Positions 8,922 through 21,198 of a stretch of 64,000 nt of DNA are shown one piece after another. This stretch comes from Hydractinia symbiolongicarpus (taxonomy: Eukaryota; Cnidaria; Hydrozoa; Anthoathecata; Hydractiniidae), in the NCBI RefSeq assembly GCF_029227915.1, contig NC_079887.1, positions 26,225,650-26,289,649 on the forward strand. Direction: 5' to 3'. The notes below the pieces were generated by a model. The model ran no database searches. It saw nothing but the letters and a program-made list of their open reading frames with translations, and was not told the origin of the DNA. The translations under genes were made by a program, and so were the position numbers. The first letter of the stretch is position 1; every line of letters begins with the position of its first letter.

Positions 8922-11696
8922 CCGAGTCCGGGATTTACGGGAAATCGCGGATTTTCGTTTGCCGGCGATTAAACTTCTTTTATACAGCGTCCCATCAAAT
9001 ATGAAAATATTTTTGAAAACTACAAGTCTCATGCGTTTAGTGGTAAAAAAATAATATAAAAAATCGTTCGGGAAATGAGTTTACTCCCTGGGTACTTTCT
9101 TTGTATACTTTTGACTATACGGGCCAAGCCTGGGATTTAAGGGAAATCGCGGGTTTTAGTTTGCCGGCGATTAAACTTCTTTTATTCAGCGTCTCATCAA
9201 AAATGAAAACATTTTTAAAAACTACAAGTCTTATGCGTTTTAGTGGTGAAAAATAATGTAAAAAATCGTTCTGGAAATGAGTTTACTCCCTGGGTACTTT
9301 CTTTGTATACTTTTGACTATACGGGCCGAGTCCAGGATTTACGGGAAATCGCAGGTTTTCGTTTGCCGGCGATTAAACTTCTTTTATTCAGCGTCTCATC
9401 AAAAATAAAAACATTTTTAAAAACTACAAGTCTCATGCGTTTTAGTGGTAAAATAATAATTTAAAAAATCGTTTGGGAAATGAGTTTACTCCCTGGGTAC
9501 TTTTTTTGTATACTTTTGACTATACGGGCCGAGTCCAGGATTTACGGGAAATCGCAGGTTTTCGTTTGCCGGCGATTAAACTTCTTTTATTCAGCGTCTC
9601 ATCAAAAATGAAAACATTTTTGAAAAATAAAATTCTCATGCGTTTTAGTGGTGAAAAAATAATTTAAAAAATCGTTCGGGAAATGAGTTTACTCCCTGGG
9701 TACTTTCTTTGTATACTTTTGACTATACGGGCTGAGTCCGGGATTTACGGGAAATCGCGGATTTTCGTTTGCCGGCGATTAAACTTCTTTTATACAGCGT
9801 CCCATCAAATATGAAAATATTTTTGAAAACTACAAGTCTCATGCGCTTAGTGGTAAAAAATAATATAAAAAATCGTTCAAGAAATGAGTTTACTCCCTGG
9901 GTACTTTCTTTGTATACTTTTGACTATACGGGCCAAGCGCGGGATTTACGGGAAATCGCGGGTTTTCGTTTGCCGGCGATTAAACTTCTTTTATTCAGCG
10001 TCTCATCAAAAATGAAAACATTTTTAAAAACTACAAGTCTTATGCGTTTTAGTGGTGAAAAAAAAATTTAAAAAATCGTTCTGGAAATGAGTTTACTCCC
10101 TGGGTACTTTCTTTGTATACTTTTGACTATACAGGCCGAGTCCAGGATTTACGGGAAATCGCAGGTTTTCGTTTGCCGGCGATTAAACTTCTTTTATTCA
10201 GCGTCTCATCAAAAATAAAAACATTTTTAAAAACTACAAGTCTCATGCGTTTTAGTGGTAAAATAATAATTTAAAAAATCGTTTGGGAAATGACTTTACT
10301 CCCTGGGTACTTTCTTTGTATACTTTTGACTATACGGGCCGAGTCCAGGATTTACGGGAAATCGCAGGTTTTCGTTTGCCGGCGATTAAACTTCTTTTAT
10401 TCAGCGTCTCATCAAAAATGAAAACATTTTTGAAAAAAAAAATTCTCATGCGTTTTAGTGGTGAAAAAATAATTTAAAAAATCGTTCGGGAAATGAGTTT
10501 ACTCCCTGGGTACTTTCTTTGTATACTTTTGACTATACGGGCCGAGTCCGAGATTTAGGGAAATCGCAGGTTATCGTTTGCCGGCGATTAAACTTCTTTT
10601 ATTCAGCGTCTCATCAAAAATGAAAACATTTTTGAAAAATAAAATTCTCATGCGTTTTAGTGGTGAAAAAATAATTTAAAAAATCGTTCGGGAAATGAGT
10701 TTACTCCCTGGGTACTTTCTTTGTATACTTTTGACTATACGGGCTGAGTCCGGGATTTACGGGAAATCGCGGATTTTCGTTTGCCGGCGATTAAACTTCT
10801 TTTATACAGCGTCCCATCAAATATGAAAATATTTTTGAAAACTACAAGTCTCATGCGCTTAGTGGTAAAAAATAATATAAAAAATCGTTCGGGAAATGAG
10901 TTTACTCCCTGGGTACTTTCTTTGTATACTTTTGACTATACGGGCCAAGCCCGGGATTTACGGGAAATCGCGGGTTTTCGTTTGCCGGCGATTAAACTTC
11001 TTTTATTCAGCGTCTCATCAAAAATGAAAACATTTTTAAAAACTACAAGTCTTATGCGTTTTAGTGGTGAAAAAATAATTTAAAAAATCGTTCTGGAAAT
11101 GAGTTTACTCCCTGGGTACTTTCTTTGTATATTTTTGACTATACAGGCCGAGTCCAGGATTTACGGGAAATCGCAGGTTTTCGTTTGCCGGCGATTAAAC
11201 TTCTTTTGTTCAGCGTCTCATCAAAAATAAAAACATTTTTAAAAACTACAAGTCTCATGCGTTTTAGTGGTAAAATAATAATTTAAAAAATCGTTTGGGA
11301 AATGACTTTACTCCCTGGGTACTTTCTTTGTATACTTTTGACTATACGGGCCGAGTCCAGGATTTACGGGAAATCGCAGGTTTTCGTTTGCCGGCGATTA
11401 AACTTCTTTTATTCAGCGTCTCATCAAAAATGAAAACATTTTTGAAAAAAAAAATTATCATGCGTTTTAGTGGTGAAAAAATAATTTAAAAAATCGTTCG
11501 GGAAATGAGTTTACTCCCTGGGTACTTTCTTTGTATACTTTTGACTATACGGGCCGAGTCCGAGATTTAGGGAAATCGCAGGTTATCGTTTGCCGGCGAT
11601 TAAACTTCTTTTATTCAGCGTCTCATCAAAAATGAAAACATTTTCAAAAACTACAAGTCTTATGCGTTTTAGTGGTGAAAAAATAATTTAAAAAAT
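8922..11696 (+). repeat. About 14-unit block, copy II
   Basis: The block matches 616-3390 at offset 8306 and keeps the same subtype order. It differs in single bases (GTTCAAGAAATGAG at 9876, CTGGAAATG where copy I has CTGAAAATG). It also differs in one unit, 10488-10689, whose 3' part is D-like. After 11696 it runs into the block shared with 6427-7188. Confidence 0.85.
10488..10689 (+). repeat. Chimeric monomer: F-like front, D-like tail
   Basis: The 5' half has the F-like CGAGTCCGAGATTTAGGG and GGTTATCG, as in 2182-2383. The 3' part reads TTTTTGAAAAATAAAATTCTC as in subtype D, where the copy-I counterpart has TTTTCAAAAACTACAAGTCTT. The length is unchanged at 202 bp. This fits a short gene-conversion tract or a double exchange. 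Confidence 0.8.
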
Positions 11697-11697
11697 C

Positions 11698-12459
11698 GTT
11701 CTGGAAATGAGTTTACTCTCAGGGTACTTTCTTTGTATACATTCGACTATACGTGCCAAGCCCGGGATTTACGGGAAATCGCGGGTTTTCGTTTGCCGGT
11801 GATTAAACTGCTTTTATTCAGCGTCTCATCAAAAATGAAAACATTCTTGAAAACTACAAGTCTCATGCGTTTTAGTGGTGAAATAATAATTTAAAAAATC
11901 GTTTGGGAAATGAGTTTACTCCCTGGGTATTTCTTTGTATACTTTTGACTTTACGGGCCGAGTCCAGGATTTACGGGAAATCGCAGGTTTTCGTTTGCCG
12001 GCGATTAAACTTCTTTTATTCAGCGTCTCATCAACAATGAAAACATTTTTAAAAACTACAAGTCTCATGTGTTTTAGTGGTGAAAAAGTAATTTAAAAAA
12101 TCGTTCGGGAAATGAGTTTACTTCCTGGGTACTTTCTTTGTATACTTTTGACTATACGGGCCAAGCCCGGGATTTACGGGAAGTCGCTGGTTTTCGTTTG
12201 CCGGCGATTAAACTTCTTTTATTCAGCGTCTCATCAAAAATGAAAACATTTTTGAAAACTACAAGTCTCATGCGTCATGCGTTTTAGTGGTGAAAAAATA
12301 ATTTAAAAAATCGTTCGGGAAATGAGTTTACTCCCCGGGTACTTTCTTTGTATACTTTTGACTATACCGGCCAAGCCGGGATTTACGGGAAATCGCGGGT
12401 TTTCCTTTGCCGGCGAATAAACTTTTTTTATTCAGCGTCTCATCAAAAATGAAAACATT
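11698..12459 (+). repeat. Block repeated from 6427-7188
   Basis: This matches 6427-7188 at offset 5271, including the CATGCGT microduplication at 12269-12282. It ends where ACATTTTTAAAAAC replaces ACATTTTTGAAAAC. Its junction with copy II of the 14-unit block is seamless and in phase. Confidence 0.85.
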
Positions 12460-12931
12460 TTTAAAAACTACAAGTCTTATGCGTTTTATTGGTGAATAAA
12501 TAATTTAAAAAATCGTTCTGGAAATGAGTTTACTCTCAGGGTACTTTCTTTGTATACATTCGACTATACGTGCCAAGCCTGGGATTTACGGGAAATCGCG
12601 GGTTTTCGTTTGCCGGCGATTAAACTGCTTTTAATCAGCGTCTCATCAAAAATGAAAACATTCTTGAAAACTACAAGTCTCATGCGTTTTAGTGGTGAAA
12701 TAATAATTTAAAAAATCGTTTGGGAAATGAGTTTACTCCCTGGGTACTTTCTTTGTATACTTTTGACTATACGGGCCAAGCCCCGGATTTACGGGAAAAC
12801 GCGGGATTTCATTTGCCGGCGATTAAACCTCTTTCATTAAGCGTCTCATCAAAAATGAAAACATTTTTGAAAACTACAAGTCTCATGCGTTTTAGTGGTG
12901 AAAAAATAATTTAAAAAATCGTTCGGGAAAT
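12460..12931 (+). repeat. G unit and first of two near-identical E units
   Basis: No gene is present. The stretch holds a tail with GCGTTTTATTGGTGAATAAA, a G unit starting near 12525, and the E unit 12722-12924. The following E unit (12925-13127) is nearly identical, differing by AAATAAG for AAATGAG, so one monomer appears to have been duplicated in place. Confidence 0.8.
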
Positions 12932-14156
12932 AAGTTTACTCCCTGGGTACTTTCTTTGTATACTTTTGACTATACGGGCCAAGCCCCGGATTTACGGGAA
13001 AACGCGGGATTTCATTTGCCGGCGATTAAACCTCTTTCATTAAGCGTCTCATCAAAAATGAAAACATTTTTGAAAACTACAAGTCTCATGCGTTTTAGTG
13101 GTGAAAAAATAATTTAAAAAATCGTTCGGGAAATGAGTTTACTCCCTGGGTACTTTCTTTGTATACTTTTGACTATACGGGCCGAGTCCGGGATTTACGG
13201 GAAATCGCGGATTTTCGTTTGCCAGCGATTAAACTTCTTTTATACAGCGTCCCATCAAATATGAAAATATTTTTAAAAACTACAAGTCTCATGCGTTTAG
13301 TGGTAAAAAAATAATATAAAAAATCGTTCGGGAAATGAGTTTACACCCTGGGTACTTTCTTTGTATACTTTTGACTATACGGGCCAAGCCGGGATTTACG
13401 GGAAATCGCGGATTTTCGTTTGCCGGCGATTAAACTTCTTTTATTCAACGTCTCATCAAAAATGAAAACATTTTTAAAAACTATAAGTCTCATGGGCTTT
13501 AGTGGTGAAAAAATAATTTAAAAAATCGTTCTGGAAATGAGTTTACTCAGAGGGTACTTTCTTTGTATACATTCGACTATACGTGCCAAGCCCGGGATTT
13601 ACGGGAAATCGCGGGTTTTTGTTTGCCGGCGATTAAACTTCTTTTATTCAGCGTCTCATCAAAAATGAAAACATTTTTAAAAACTACAAGTCTGATGCGT
13701 TTTAGTGGTGAAAAAATAATTTCAAAAATCGTTCTGGAAAAGAGTTTACTCACAGGGTACTTTCTTTGTATACATTCGACTATACGGGCCAAGCCCAGGA
13801 TTTACGGGAAATCGCGGGTTTTCGTTTTCCGGCGATTAAACCTCTTTCATTAAGCGTCTCATCAAAAATGAAAACATTTTTGAAAACTACAAGTCTCATG
13901 CGTTGTAGTGGTGAAAAAAAAATTTAAAAAATCGTTCGGGAAATGAGTTTACTCCCTGGGTACTTTCTTTGTATACATTTGACTATACGGGCCAAACCCG
14001 GATTTACGGGAAAACGCGGGATTTCGTTTGCCGGCGATTAAACCTCTTTCATTAAGCGTCTCATCAAAAATGAAAACATTTTTGAAAACTACAAGTCCCA
14101 TGGGCTTTAGTTGTGAAAAAATAATTTAAAAAATCGTTCGGGAAATGAGTTTACTC
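12932..14156 (+). repeat. 6-unit block, second copy of 7255-8479
   Basis: This matches the upstream block at offset 5677 with no break. It lacks the extra dimer seen at 8476-8880. Beyond 14156 it continues to match 8885-9060 at the reduced offset of 5272. Confidence 0.88.
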
Positions 14157-15529
14157 CCTGGGTACTTTCTTTGTATACTTTTGACTATACGGGCCGAGTC
14201 CGGGATTTACGGGAAATCGCGGATTTTCGTTTGCCGGCGATTAAACTTCTTTTATACAGCGTCCCATCAAATATGAAAATATTTTTGAAAACTACAAGTC
14301 TCATGCGTTTAGTGGTAAAAAAATAATATAAAAAATCGTTCTGGAAATGAGTTTACTCCCTGGGTACTTTCTTTGTATACTTTTGACTATACGGGCCGAG
14401 TCCAGGATTTACGGGAAATCGCAGGTTTTCGTTTGCCGGCGATTAAACTTCTTTTATTCAGCGTCTCATCAAAAATAAAAACCTTTTTAAAAACTACAAG
14501 TCTCATGCGTTTTAGTGGTAAAATAATAATTTAAAAAATCGTTTGCGAAATGAGTTTACTCCCTGGGTACTTTTTTTGTATACTTTTGACTATACGGGCC
14601 GAGTCCAGGATTTACGGGAAATCGCAGGTTTTCGTTTGCCGGCGATTAAACTTCTTTTATTCAGCGTCTCATCAAAAATGAAAACATTTTTGAAAAATAA
14701 AATTCTCATGCGTTTTAGTGGTGAAAAAATAATTTAAAAAATCGTTCGGGAAATGAGTTTACTCCCTGGGTACTTTCTTTGTATACTTTTGACTATACGG
14801 GCTGAGTCCGGGATTTACGGGAAATCGCGGATTTTCGTTTGCCGGCGATTAAACTTCTTTTATACAGCGTCCCATCAAATATGAAAATATTTTTGAAAAC
14901 TACAAGTCTCATGCGCTTAGTGGTGAAAAAATAATTTAAAAAATCGTTCTGGAAATGAGTTTACTCCCTGGGTACTTTCTTTGTATACTTTTGACTATAC
15001 AGGCCGAGTCCAGGATTTACGGGAAATCGCAGGTTTTCGTTTGCCGGCGATTAAACTTCTTTTATTCAGCGTCTCATCAAAAATAAAAACATTTTTAAAA
15101 ACTACAAGTCTCATGCGTTTTAGTGGTAAAATAATAATTTAAAAAATCGTTTGGGAAATGACTTTACTCCCTGGGTACTTTCTTTGTATACTTTTGACTA
15201 TACGGGCCGAGTCCAGGATTTACGGGAAATCGCAGGTTTTCGTTTGCCGGCGATTAAACTTCTTTTATTCAGCGTCTCATCAAAAATGAAAACATTTTTG
15301 AAAAAAAAAATTCTCATGCGTTTTAGTGGTGAAAAAATAATTTAAAAAATCGTTCGGGAAATGAGTTTACTCCCTGGGTACTTTCTTTGTATACTTTTGA
15401 CTATACGGGCCGAGTCCGAGATTTAGGGAAATCGCAGGTTATCGTTTGCCGGCGATTAAACTTCTTTTATTCAGCGTCTCATCAAAAATGAAAACATTTT
15501 CAAAAACTACAAGTCTTATGCGTTTTAGT
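14157..15529 (+). repeat. 14-unit block, copy III, shortened by monomer losses
   Basis: Relative to copy II the offset drops by one unit near 14337 (5272 to 5070) and again near 14922 (5070 to 4868). That means two separate single-monomer losses here, or two gains in copy II. The second junction lies inside the chimeric unit 14748-14949. The C-D-F-like series from about 14950 to 15529 then matches 10082-10660. Confidence 0.8.
14748..14949 (+). repeat. Chimeric monomer: A front, B-like tail
   Basis: The front has the A markers CTGAGTCCGGG, TATACAGCGTCCC and ATGCGCTTAGTGG. The tail then switches to TGAAAAAATAATTTAAAAAATCG followed by CTGG, as at the end of a B unit. The switch lies at about 14919-14924 in TTAGTGGT. 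The complete B unit expected between the two, as at 9877-10079, is missing. This is the expected product of unequal exchange. Confidence 0.85.
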
Positions 15530-16960
15530 GGTGAAAAAATAATTTAAAAAATCGTTTGGGAAATGAGTTTACTCCCTGGGTACTTTCTTTGTATACTTTT
15601 GACTATACGGGCCGAGTCCAGGATTTGCGGGAAATCGCAGGTTTTCGTTTGCCGGCGATTAAACTTCTTTTATTCAGCGTCTCATCAGAAATGAAAACAT
15701 TTTTAAAAACTACAAGTCTCATGCGTTTTAGTGGTGAAATAATAATTTAAAAAATCGTTTGGGAAATGAGTTTACTCCCTGGGTACTTTCTTTGTATACT
15801 TTTGACTATACGGGCCAAGCCCGGGATTTACGGGAAGTCGCTGGTTTTCCTTTGCCGCCGATTAAACTTCTTTTATTCAGCGTCTCATCAAAAATGAAAA
15901 CATTTTTGAAAACTACAAGTCTCATGCGTTTTAGTGGTGAAAAAATAATTTAAAAAATCGTTCGGGAAATTAGTTTACTCCCCGGGTACTTTCTTTGTAT
16001 ACTTTTGACTATACGGGCCGAGTCCGAGATTTAGGGAAATCGCAGGTTATCGTTTGCCGGCGATTAAACTTCTTTTATTCAGCGTCTCATTAAAAATGAA
16101 AACATTTTCAAAAACTACAAGTCTTATGCGTTTTAGTGGTGAAAAAATAATTTAAAAAATTGTTCTGGAAATGAGTTTACTCTCAGGGTACTTTCTTTGT
16201 ATACATTCGACTATACGTGCCAAGCCCGGGATTTACGGGAAATCGCGGGTTTTCGTTTGCCGGCGATTAAACTTCTTTTATTCAGCGTCTCATCAAAAAT
16301 GAAAACATTTTTGAAAACTACAAGTCTCATGCGTTTTAGTGGTGAAATAATAATTTAAAAAATCGTTCGGGAAATGAGTTTACTCCCCGGGTACTTTCTT
16401 TGTATACTTTTGACTATACGGGCCAAGCCGGGATTTACGGGAAATTGCGGGTTTTCGTTTGCCGGCGATTAAACTTCTTTTATTCAGCGTCTCATCAAAA
16501 ATGAAAAAATTTTTAAAAACTACAAGTCTTATGCGTTTTAGTGGTGAAAAAATAATTTAAAAAATCGTTCGGGAAATGAGTTTACTCCCTGGGTACTTTC
16601 TTTGTATACTTTTGACTATACGGGCCGAGTCCGGGATTTACGGGAAATCGCGGGTTTCGTTTGCCGGCGATTAAACTTCTTTTATTCAGCGTCTCATCAA
16701 AAATGAAAACATTTTTGAAAACTACAAGTCTCATGCGTTTTAGTGGTGAAAAAATAATTTAAAAAATCCTTCGGGAAATGAGTTTACTCCCTGGGTACTT
16801 TCTTTGTATACTTTTGACTATACGGGCCGAGTCCGGGATTTACGGGAAATCGCGGATTTTCGTTTGCCGGCGATTAAACTTCTTTTATACAGCGTCCCAT
16901 CAAATATGAAAATATTTTTGAAAACTACAAGTCTCATGCGTTTAGTGGTAAAAAAATAAT
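15530..16960 (+). repeat. 7-unit block, matches 21199-22630
   Basis: This matches 21199-22630 at offsets 5669-5670. Shared variants include CATCAGAAATG, GGGAAGTCGCTGG with TTGCCGCCG, TTACTCCCCGGG, AAATTGCGGG and the rare AAATCCTTCGGG (16767 and 22437). The copies differ in details, for example TATACAGCG here against TATTCAGCG there. Confidence 0.82.
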
Positions 16961-17325
16961 TTAAAAAATTGTTCTGGAAATGAGTTTACTCTCAGGGTAC
17001 TTTCTTTGTATACATTCGACTATACGTGCCAAGCCCGGGATTTACGGGAAATCGCGGGTTTTCGTTTGCCGGCGATTAAACTGCTTTTATTCAGCGTCTC
17101 ATCAAAAATGAAAACATTCTTGAAAACTACAAGTCTCATGCGTTTTAGTGGTGAAATAATAATTTAAAAAATCGTTTGGGAAATGAGTTTACTCCCTGGG
17201 TACTTTCTTTGTATACTTTTGACTATACGGGCCGAGTCCAGGATTTGCGGGAAATCGCAGGTTTTCGTTTGCCGGCGATTAAACTTCTTTTATTCAGCGT
17301 CTCATCAGAAATGAAAACATTTTTA
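16961..17325 (+). repeat. Two linker units between related blocks
   Basis: There is no gene. The stretch begins with the tail of an A unit that carries AATTTAAAAAATTG rather than AATATAAAA, then a G unit from about 16973, then a unit with GGATTTGCGGG and CATCAGAAATG. The A-to-G switch at about 16960 is another candidate exchange point. Confidence 0.7.
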
Positions 17326-18174
17326 AAAACTACAAGTCTTATGCGTTTTAGTGGTGAAAAAATAATTTAAAAAATTGTTCTGGAAATGAGTTTACTCTCA
17401 GGGTACTTTCTTTGTATACATTCGACTATACGTGCCAAGCCCGGGATTTACGGGAAATCGCAGGTTTTCGTTTGCCGGCGATTAAACTTCTTTTATTCAG
17501 CGTCTCATCAAAAATGAAAACATTTTTGAAAACTACAAGTCTCATGCGTTTTAGTGCTGAAATAATAATTTAAAAAATCGTTCGGGAAATGAGTTTACTC
17601 CCCGGGTACTTTCTTTGTATACTTTTGACTATACGGGCCAAGCCGGGATTTACGGGAAATTGCGGGTTTTCGTTTGCCGGCGATTAAACTTCTTTTATTC
17701 AGCGTCTCATCAAAAATGAAAAAATTTTTAAAAACTACAAGTCTTATGCGTTTTAGTGGTGAAAAAATAATTTAAAAAATCGTTCAGGAAATGAGTTTAC
17801 TCCCTGGGTACTTTCTTTGTATACTTTTGACTATAGGGCCGAGTCCGGGATTTACGGGAAATCGCGGGTTTCGTTTGCCGGCGATTAAACTTCTTTTATT
17901 CAGCGTCTCATCAAAAATGAAAACATTTTTGAAAACTACAAGTCTCATGCGTTTTAGTGGTGAAAAAATAATTTAAAAAATCCTTCGGGAAATGAGTTTA
18001 CTCCCTGGGTACTTTCTTTGTATACTTTTGACTATACGGGCCGAGTCCGGGATTTACGGGAAATCGCGGATTTTCGTTTGCCGGCGATTAAACTTCTTTT
18101 ATACAGCGTCCCATCAAATATGAAAATATTTTTGAAAACTACAAGTCTCATGCGTTTAGTGGTAAAAAAATAAT
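17326..18174 (+). repeat. 4-unit block, matches 16112-16960 (offset 1214 bp)
   Basis: Both copies contain a unit with GCGGGTTTCG (one T short) at 16651 and 17865, and AAATCCTTCGGG at 16767 and 17981. Homology is partial, ending where 16961 and 18175 diverge. Private changes here include GTTCAGGAAATG and CTATAGGGCCG. Confidence 0.8.
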
Positions 18175-19983
18175 ATAAAAAATCGTTCGGGAAATGAGTT
18201 TACTCCCTGGGTACTTTCTTTGTATACTTTTGACTATACGGGCCAAGCCCGGGATTTAAGGGAAATCGCGGGTTTTAGTTTGCCGGCGATTAAACTTCTT
18301 TTATTCAGCGTCTCATCAAAAATGAAAACATTTTTAAAAACTACAAGTCTTATGCGTTTTAGTGGTGAAAAATAATTTAAAAAATCGTTCTGGAAATGAG
18401 TTTACTCCCTGGGTACTTTCTTTGTATACTTTTGACTATACGGGCCGAGTCCAGGATTTAAGGGAAATCGCAGGTTTTCGTTTGCCGGCGATTAAACGTC
18501 TTTTATTCAGCGTCTCATCAAAAATAAAAACATTTTTAAAAACTACAAGTCTCATGCGTTTTAGTGGTAAAATAATAATTTAAAAAATCGTTTGGGAAAT
18601 GAGTTTACTCCCTGGGTACTTTTTTTGTATACTTTTGACTATACGGGCCGAGTCCAGGATTTACGGGAAATCGCAGGTTTTCGTTTGCCGGCGATTAAAC
18701 TTCTTTTATTCAGCGTCTCATCAAAAATAAAAACATTTTTGAAAAATAAAATTCTCATGCGTTTTAGTGGTGAAAAAATAATTTAAAAAATCGTTCGGGA
18801 AATGAGTTTACTCCCTGGGTACTTTCTTTGTTTACTTTTGACTATACGGGCTGAGTCCGGGATTTACGGGAAATTGCGGATTTTCGTTTGCCGGCGATTA
18901 AACTTCTTTTATACAGCGTCCCATCAAATATGAAAATATTTTTGAAAACTACAAGTCTCATGCGCTTAGTGGTAAAAAATAATTTAAAAAATCGTTCGGG
19001 AAATGAGTTTACTCCCTGGGTACTTTCTTTGTATACTTTTGACTATACGGGCCGAGTCCGGGATTTACGGGAAATCGCGGGTTTTCGTTTGCCAGCGATT
19101 AAACTTCTTTTATTCAGCGTCTCATCAAAAATGAAAACATTTTTGAAAACTACAAGTCTCATGCGTTTTAGTGGTGAAAAAATAATTTAAAAAATCCTTC
19201 GGGAAATGAGTTTACTCCCTGGGTACTTTCTTTGTATACTTTTGACTATACGGGCCGAGTCCGGGATTTACGGGAAATCGCGGATTTTCGTTTGCCGGCG
19301 ATTAAACTTCTTTTATACAGCGTCCCATCAAATATGAAAATGTTTTTGAAAACTACAAGTCTCATGCGTTTAGTGGTAAAAAAATAATATAAAAAATCGT
19401 TCGGGAAATGAGTTTACTCCCTGGGTACTTTCTTTGTATACTTTTGACTATACGGGCCAAGCCCGGGATTTAAGGGAAATCGCGGGTTTTAGTTTGCCGG
19501 CGATTAAACTTCTTTTATTCAGCGTCTCATCAAAAATGAAAACATTTTTAAAAACTACAAGTCTTATGCGTTTTAGTGGTGAAAAATAATTTAAAAAATC
19601 GTTCTGGAAATGAGTTTACTCCCTGGGTACTTTCTTTGTATACTTTTGACTATACGGGCCAAGTCCAGGATTTAAGGGAAATCGCAGGTTTTCGTTTGCC
19701 GGCGATTAAACTTCTTTTATTCAGCGTCTCATCAAAAATAAAAACATTTTTAAAAACTACAAGTCTCATGCGTTTTAGTGGTAAAATAATAATTTAAAAA
19801 ATCGTTTGGGAAATGAGTTTACTCCCTGGGTACTTTTTTTGTATACTTTTGACTATACGGGCCGAGTCCAGGATTTACGGGAAATCGCAGGTTTTCGTTT
19901 GCCGGCGATTAAACTTCTTTTATTCAGCGTCTCATCAAAAATGAAAACATTTTTGAAAAATAAAATTCTCATGCGTTTTAGTG
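17871..19983 (+). repeat. Copy IV region with 6-unit periodicity (1214 bp)
   Basis: The stretch 17871-18768 matches 19085-19983 at an offset of 1214. AAATCCTTCGGG recurs at 17981 and 19195. The series A, B (GGATTTAAGGG form), C and D appears in both halves and is related to 616-1370 and 8922-9675. One further A unit starts near 18795. Confidence 0.8.
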
Positions 19984-20010
19984 GTAAAAAAATAATATAA
20001 AAAATCGTTC
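19808..20010 (+). repeat. Chimeric monomer: D front, A tail
   Basis: The unit has CGAGTCCAGG and the D marker AAATAAAATTCTCATG, but ends GTGGTAAAAAAATAATATAAAA like subtype A and is followed by a B-like unit. Its counterpart at 18594-18796 has an ordinary D tail followed by an A unit. A unit appears to have been lost by exchange at about 19984. Confidence 0.78.
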
Positions 20011-21198
20011 GGGAAATGAGTTTACTCCCTGGGTACTTTCTTTGTATACTTTTGACTATACGGGCCAAGCCCGGGATAACGGGAAATCGCGGATTTTCGT
20101 TTGCCGGCGATTAAACTGCTTTTATTCAGCGTCTCATCAAAAATGAAAACATTCTTGAAAACTACAAGTCTCATGCGTTTTAGTGGTGAAATAATAATTT
20201 AAAAAATCGTTCGGGAAATGAGTTTACTCCCTGGGTACTTTCTTTGTATACTTTTGACTATACGGGCCAAGCCCGGGATTTACGGGAAATCGCGGGTTTT
20301 CGTTTGCCGGCGATTAAACTTCTTTTATTCAGCGTCTCATCAAAAATGAAAACATTTTTAAAAACTACAAGTCTTATGCGTTTTAGTGGTGAAAAAATAA
20401 TTTAAAAAATCGTTCTGGAAATGAGTTTACTCCCTGGGTACTTTCTTTGTATACTTTTGACTATACAGGCCGAGTCCAGGATTTACGGGAAATCGCAGGT
20501 TTTCGTTTGCCGGCGATTAAACTTCTTTTATTCAGCGTCTCATCAAAAATAAAAACATTTTTAAAAACTACAAGTCTCATGCGTTTTAGTGGTAAAATAA
20601 TAATTTAAAAAATCGTTTGGGAAATGACTTTACTCCCTGGGTACTTTCTTTGTATACTTTTGACTATACGGGCCGAATCCAGGATTTACGGGAAATCGCA
20701 GGTTTTCGTTTGCCGGCGATTAAACTTCTTTTATTCAGCGTCTCATCAAAAATGAAAACATTTTTGAAAAAAAAAATTCTCATGCGTTTTAGTGGTGAAA
20801 AAATAATTTAAAAAATCGTTCGGGAAATGAGTTTACTCCCTGGGTACTTTCTTTGTATACTTTTGACTATACGGGCCGAGTCCGAGATTTAGGGAAATCG
20901 CAGGTTATCGTTTGCCGGCGATTAAACTTCTTTTATTCAGCGTCTCATCAAAAATGAAAACATTTTCAAAAACTACAAGTCTTATGCGTTTTAGTGGTGA
21001 AAAAATAATTTAAAAAATTGTTCTGGAAATGAGTTTACTCTCAGGGTACTTTCTTTGTATACATTCGACTATACGTGCCAAGCCCGGGATTTACGGGAAA
21101 TCGCGGGTTTTCGTTTGCCGGCGATTAAACTGCTTTTATTCAGCGTCTCATCAAAAATGAAAACATTCTTGAAAACTACAAGTCTCATACGTTTTAGT
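19984..21198 (+). repeat. Six units of B, G-like, C, D, F-like and G types
   Basis: No gene. The stretch starts with a CCAAGCCCGGGATAACGGG unit, where ATTTAC is replaced by ATAAC. It then runs through B, C, D (CGAATCCAGG), F-like and G units. The C-D-F-like part matches 14950-15529 at an offset of 5466. It also holds the singleton CTCATACGTTTTAG. Confidence 0.75.
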
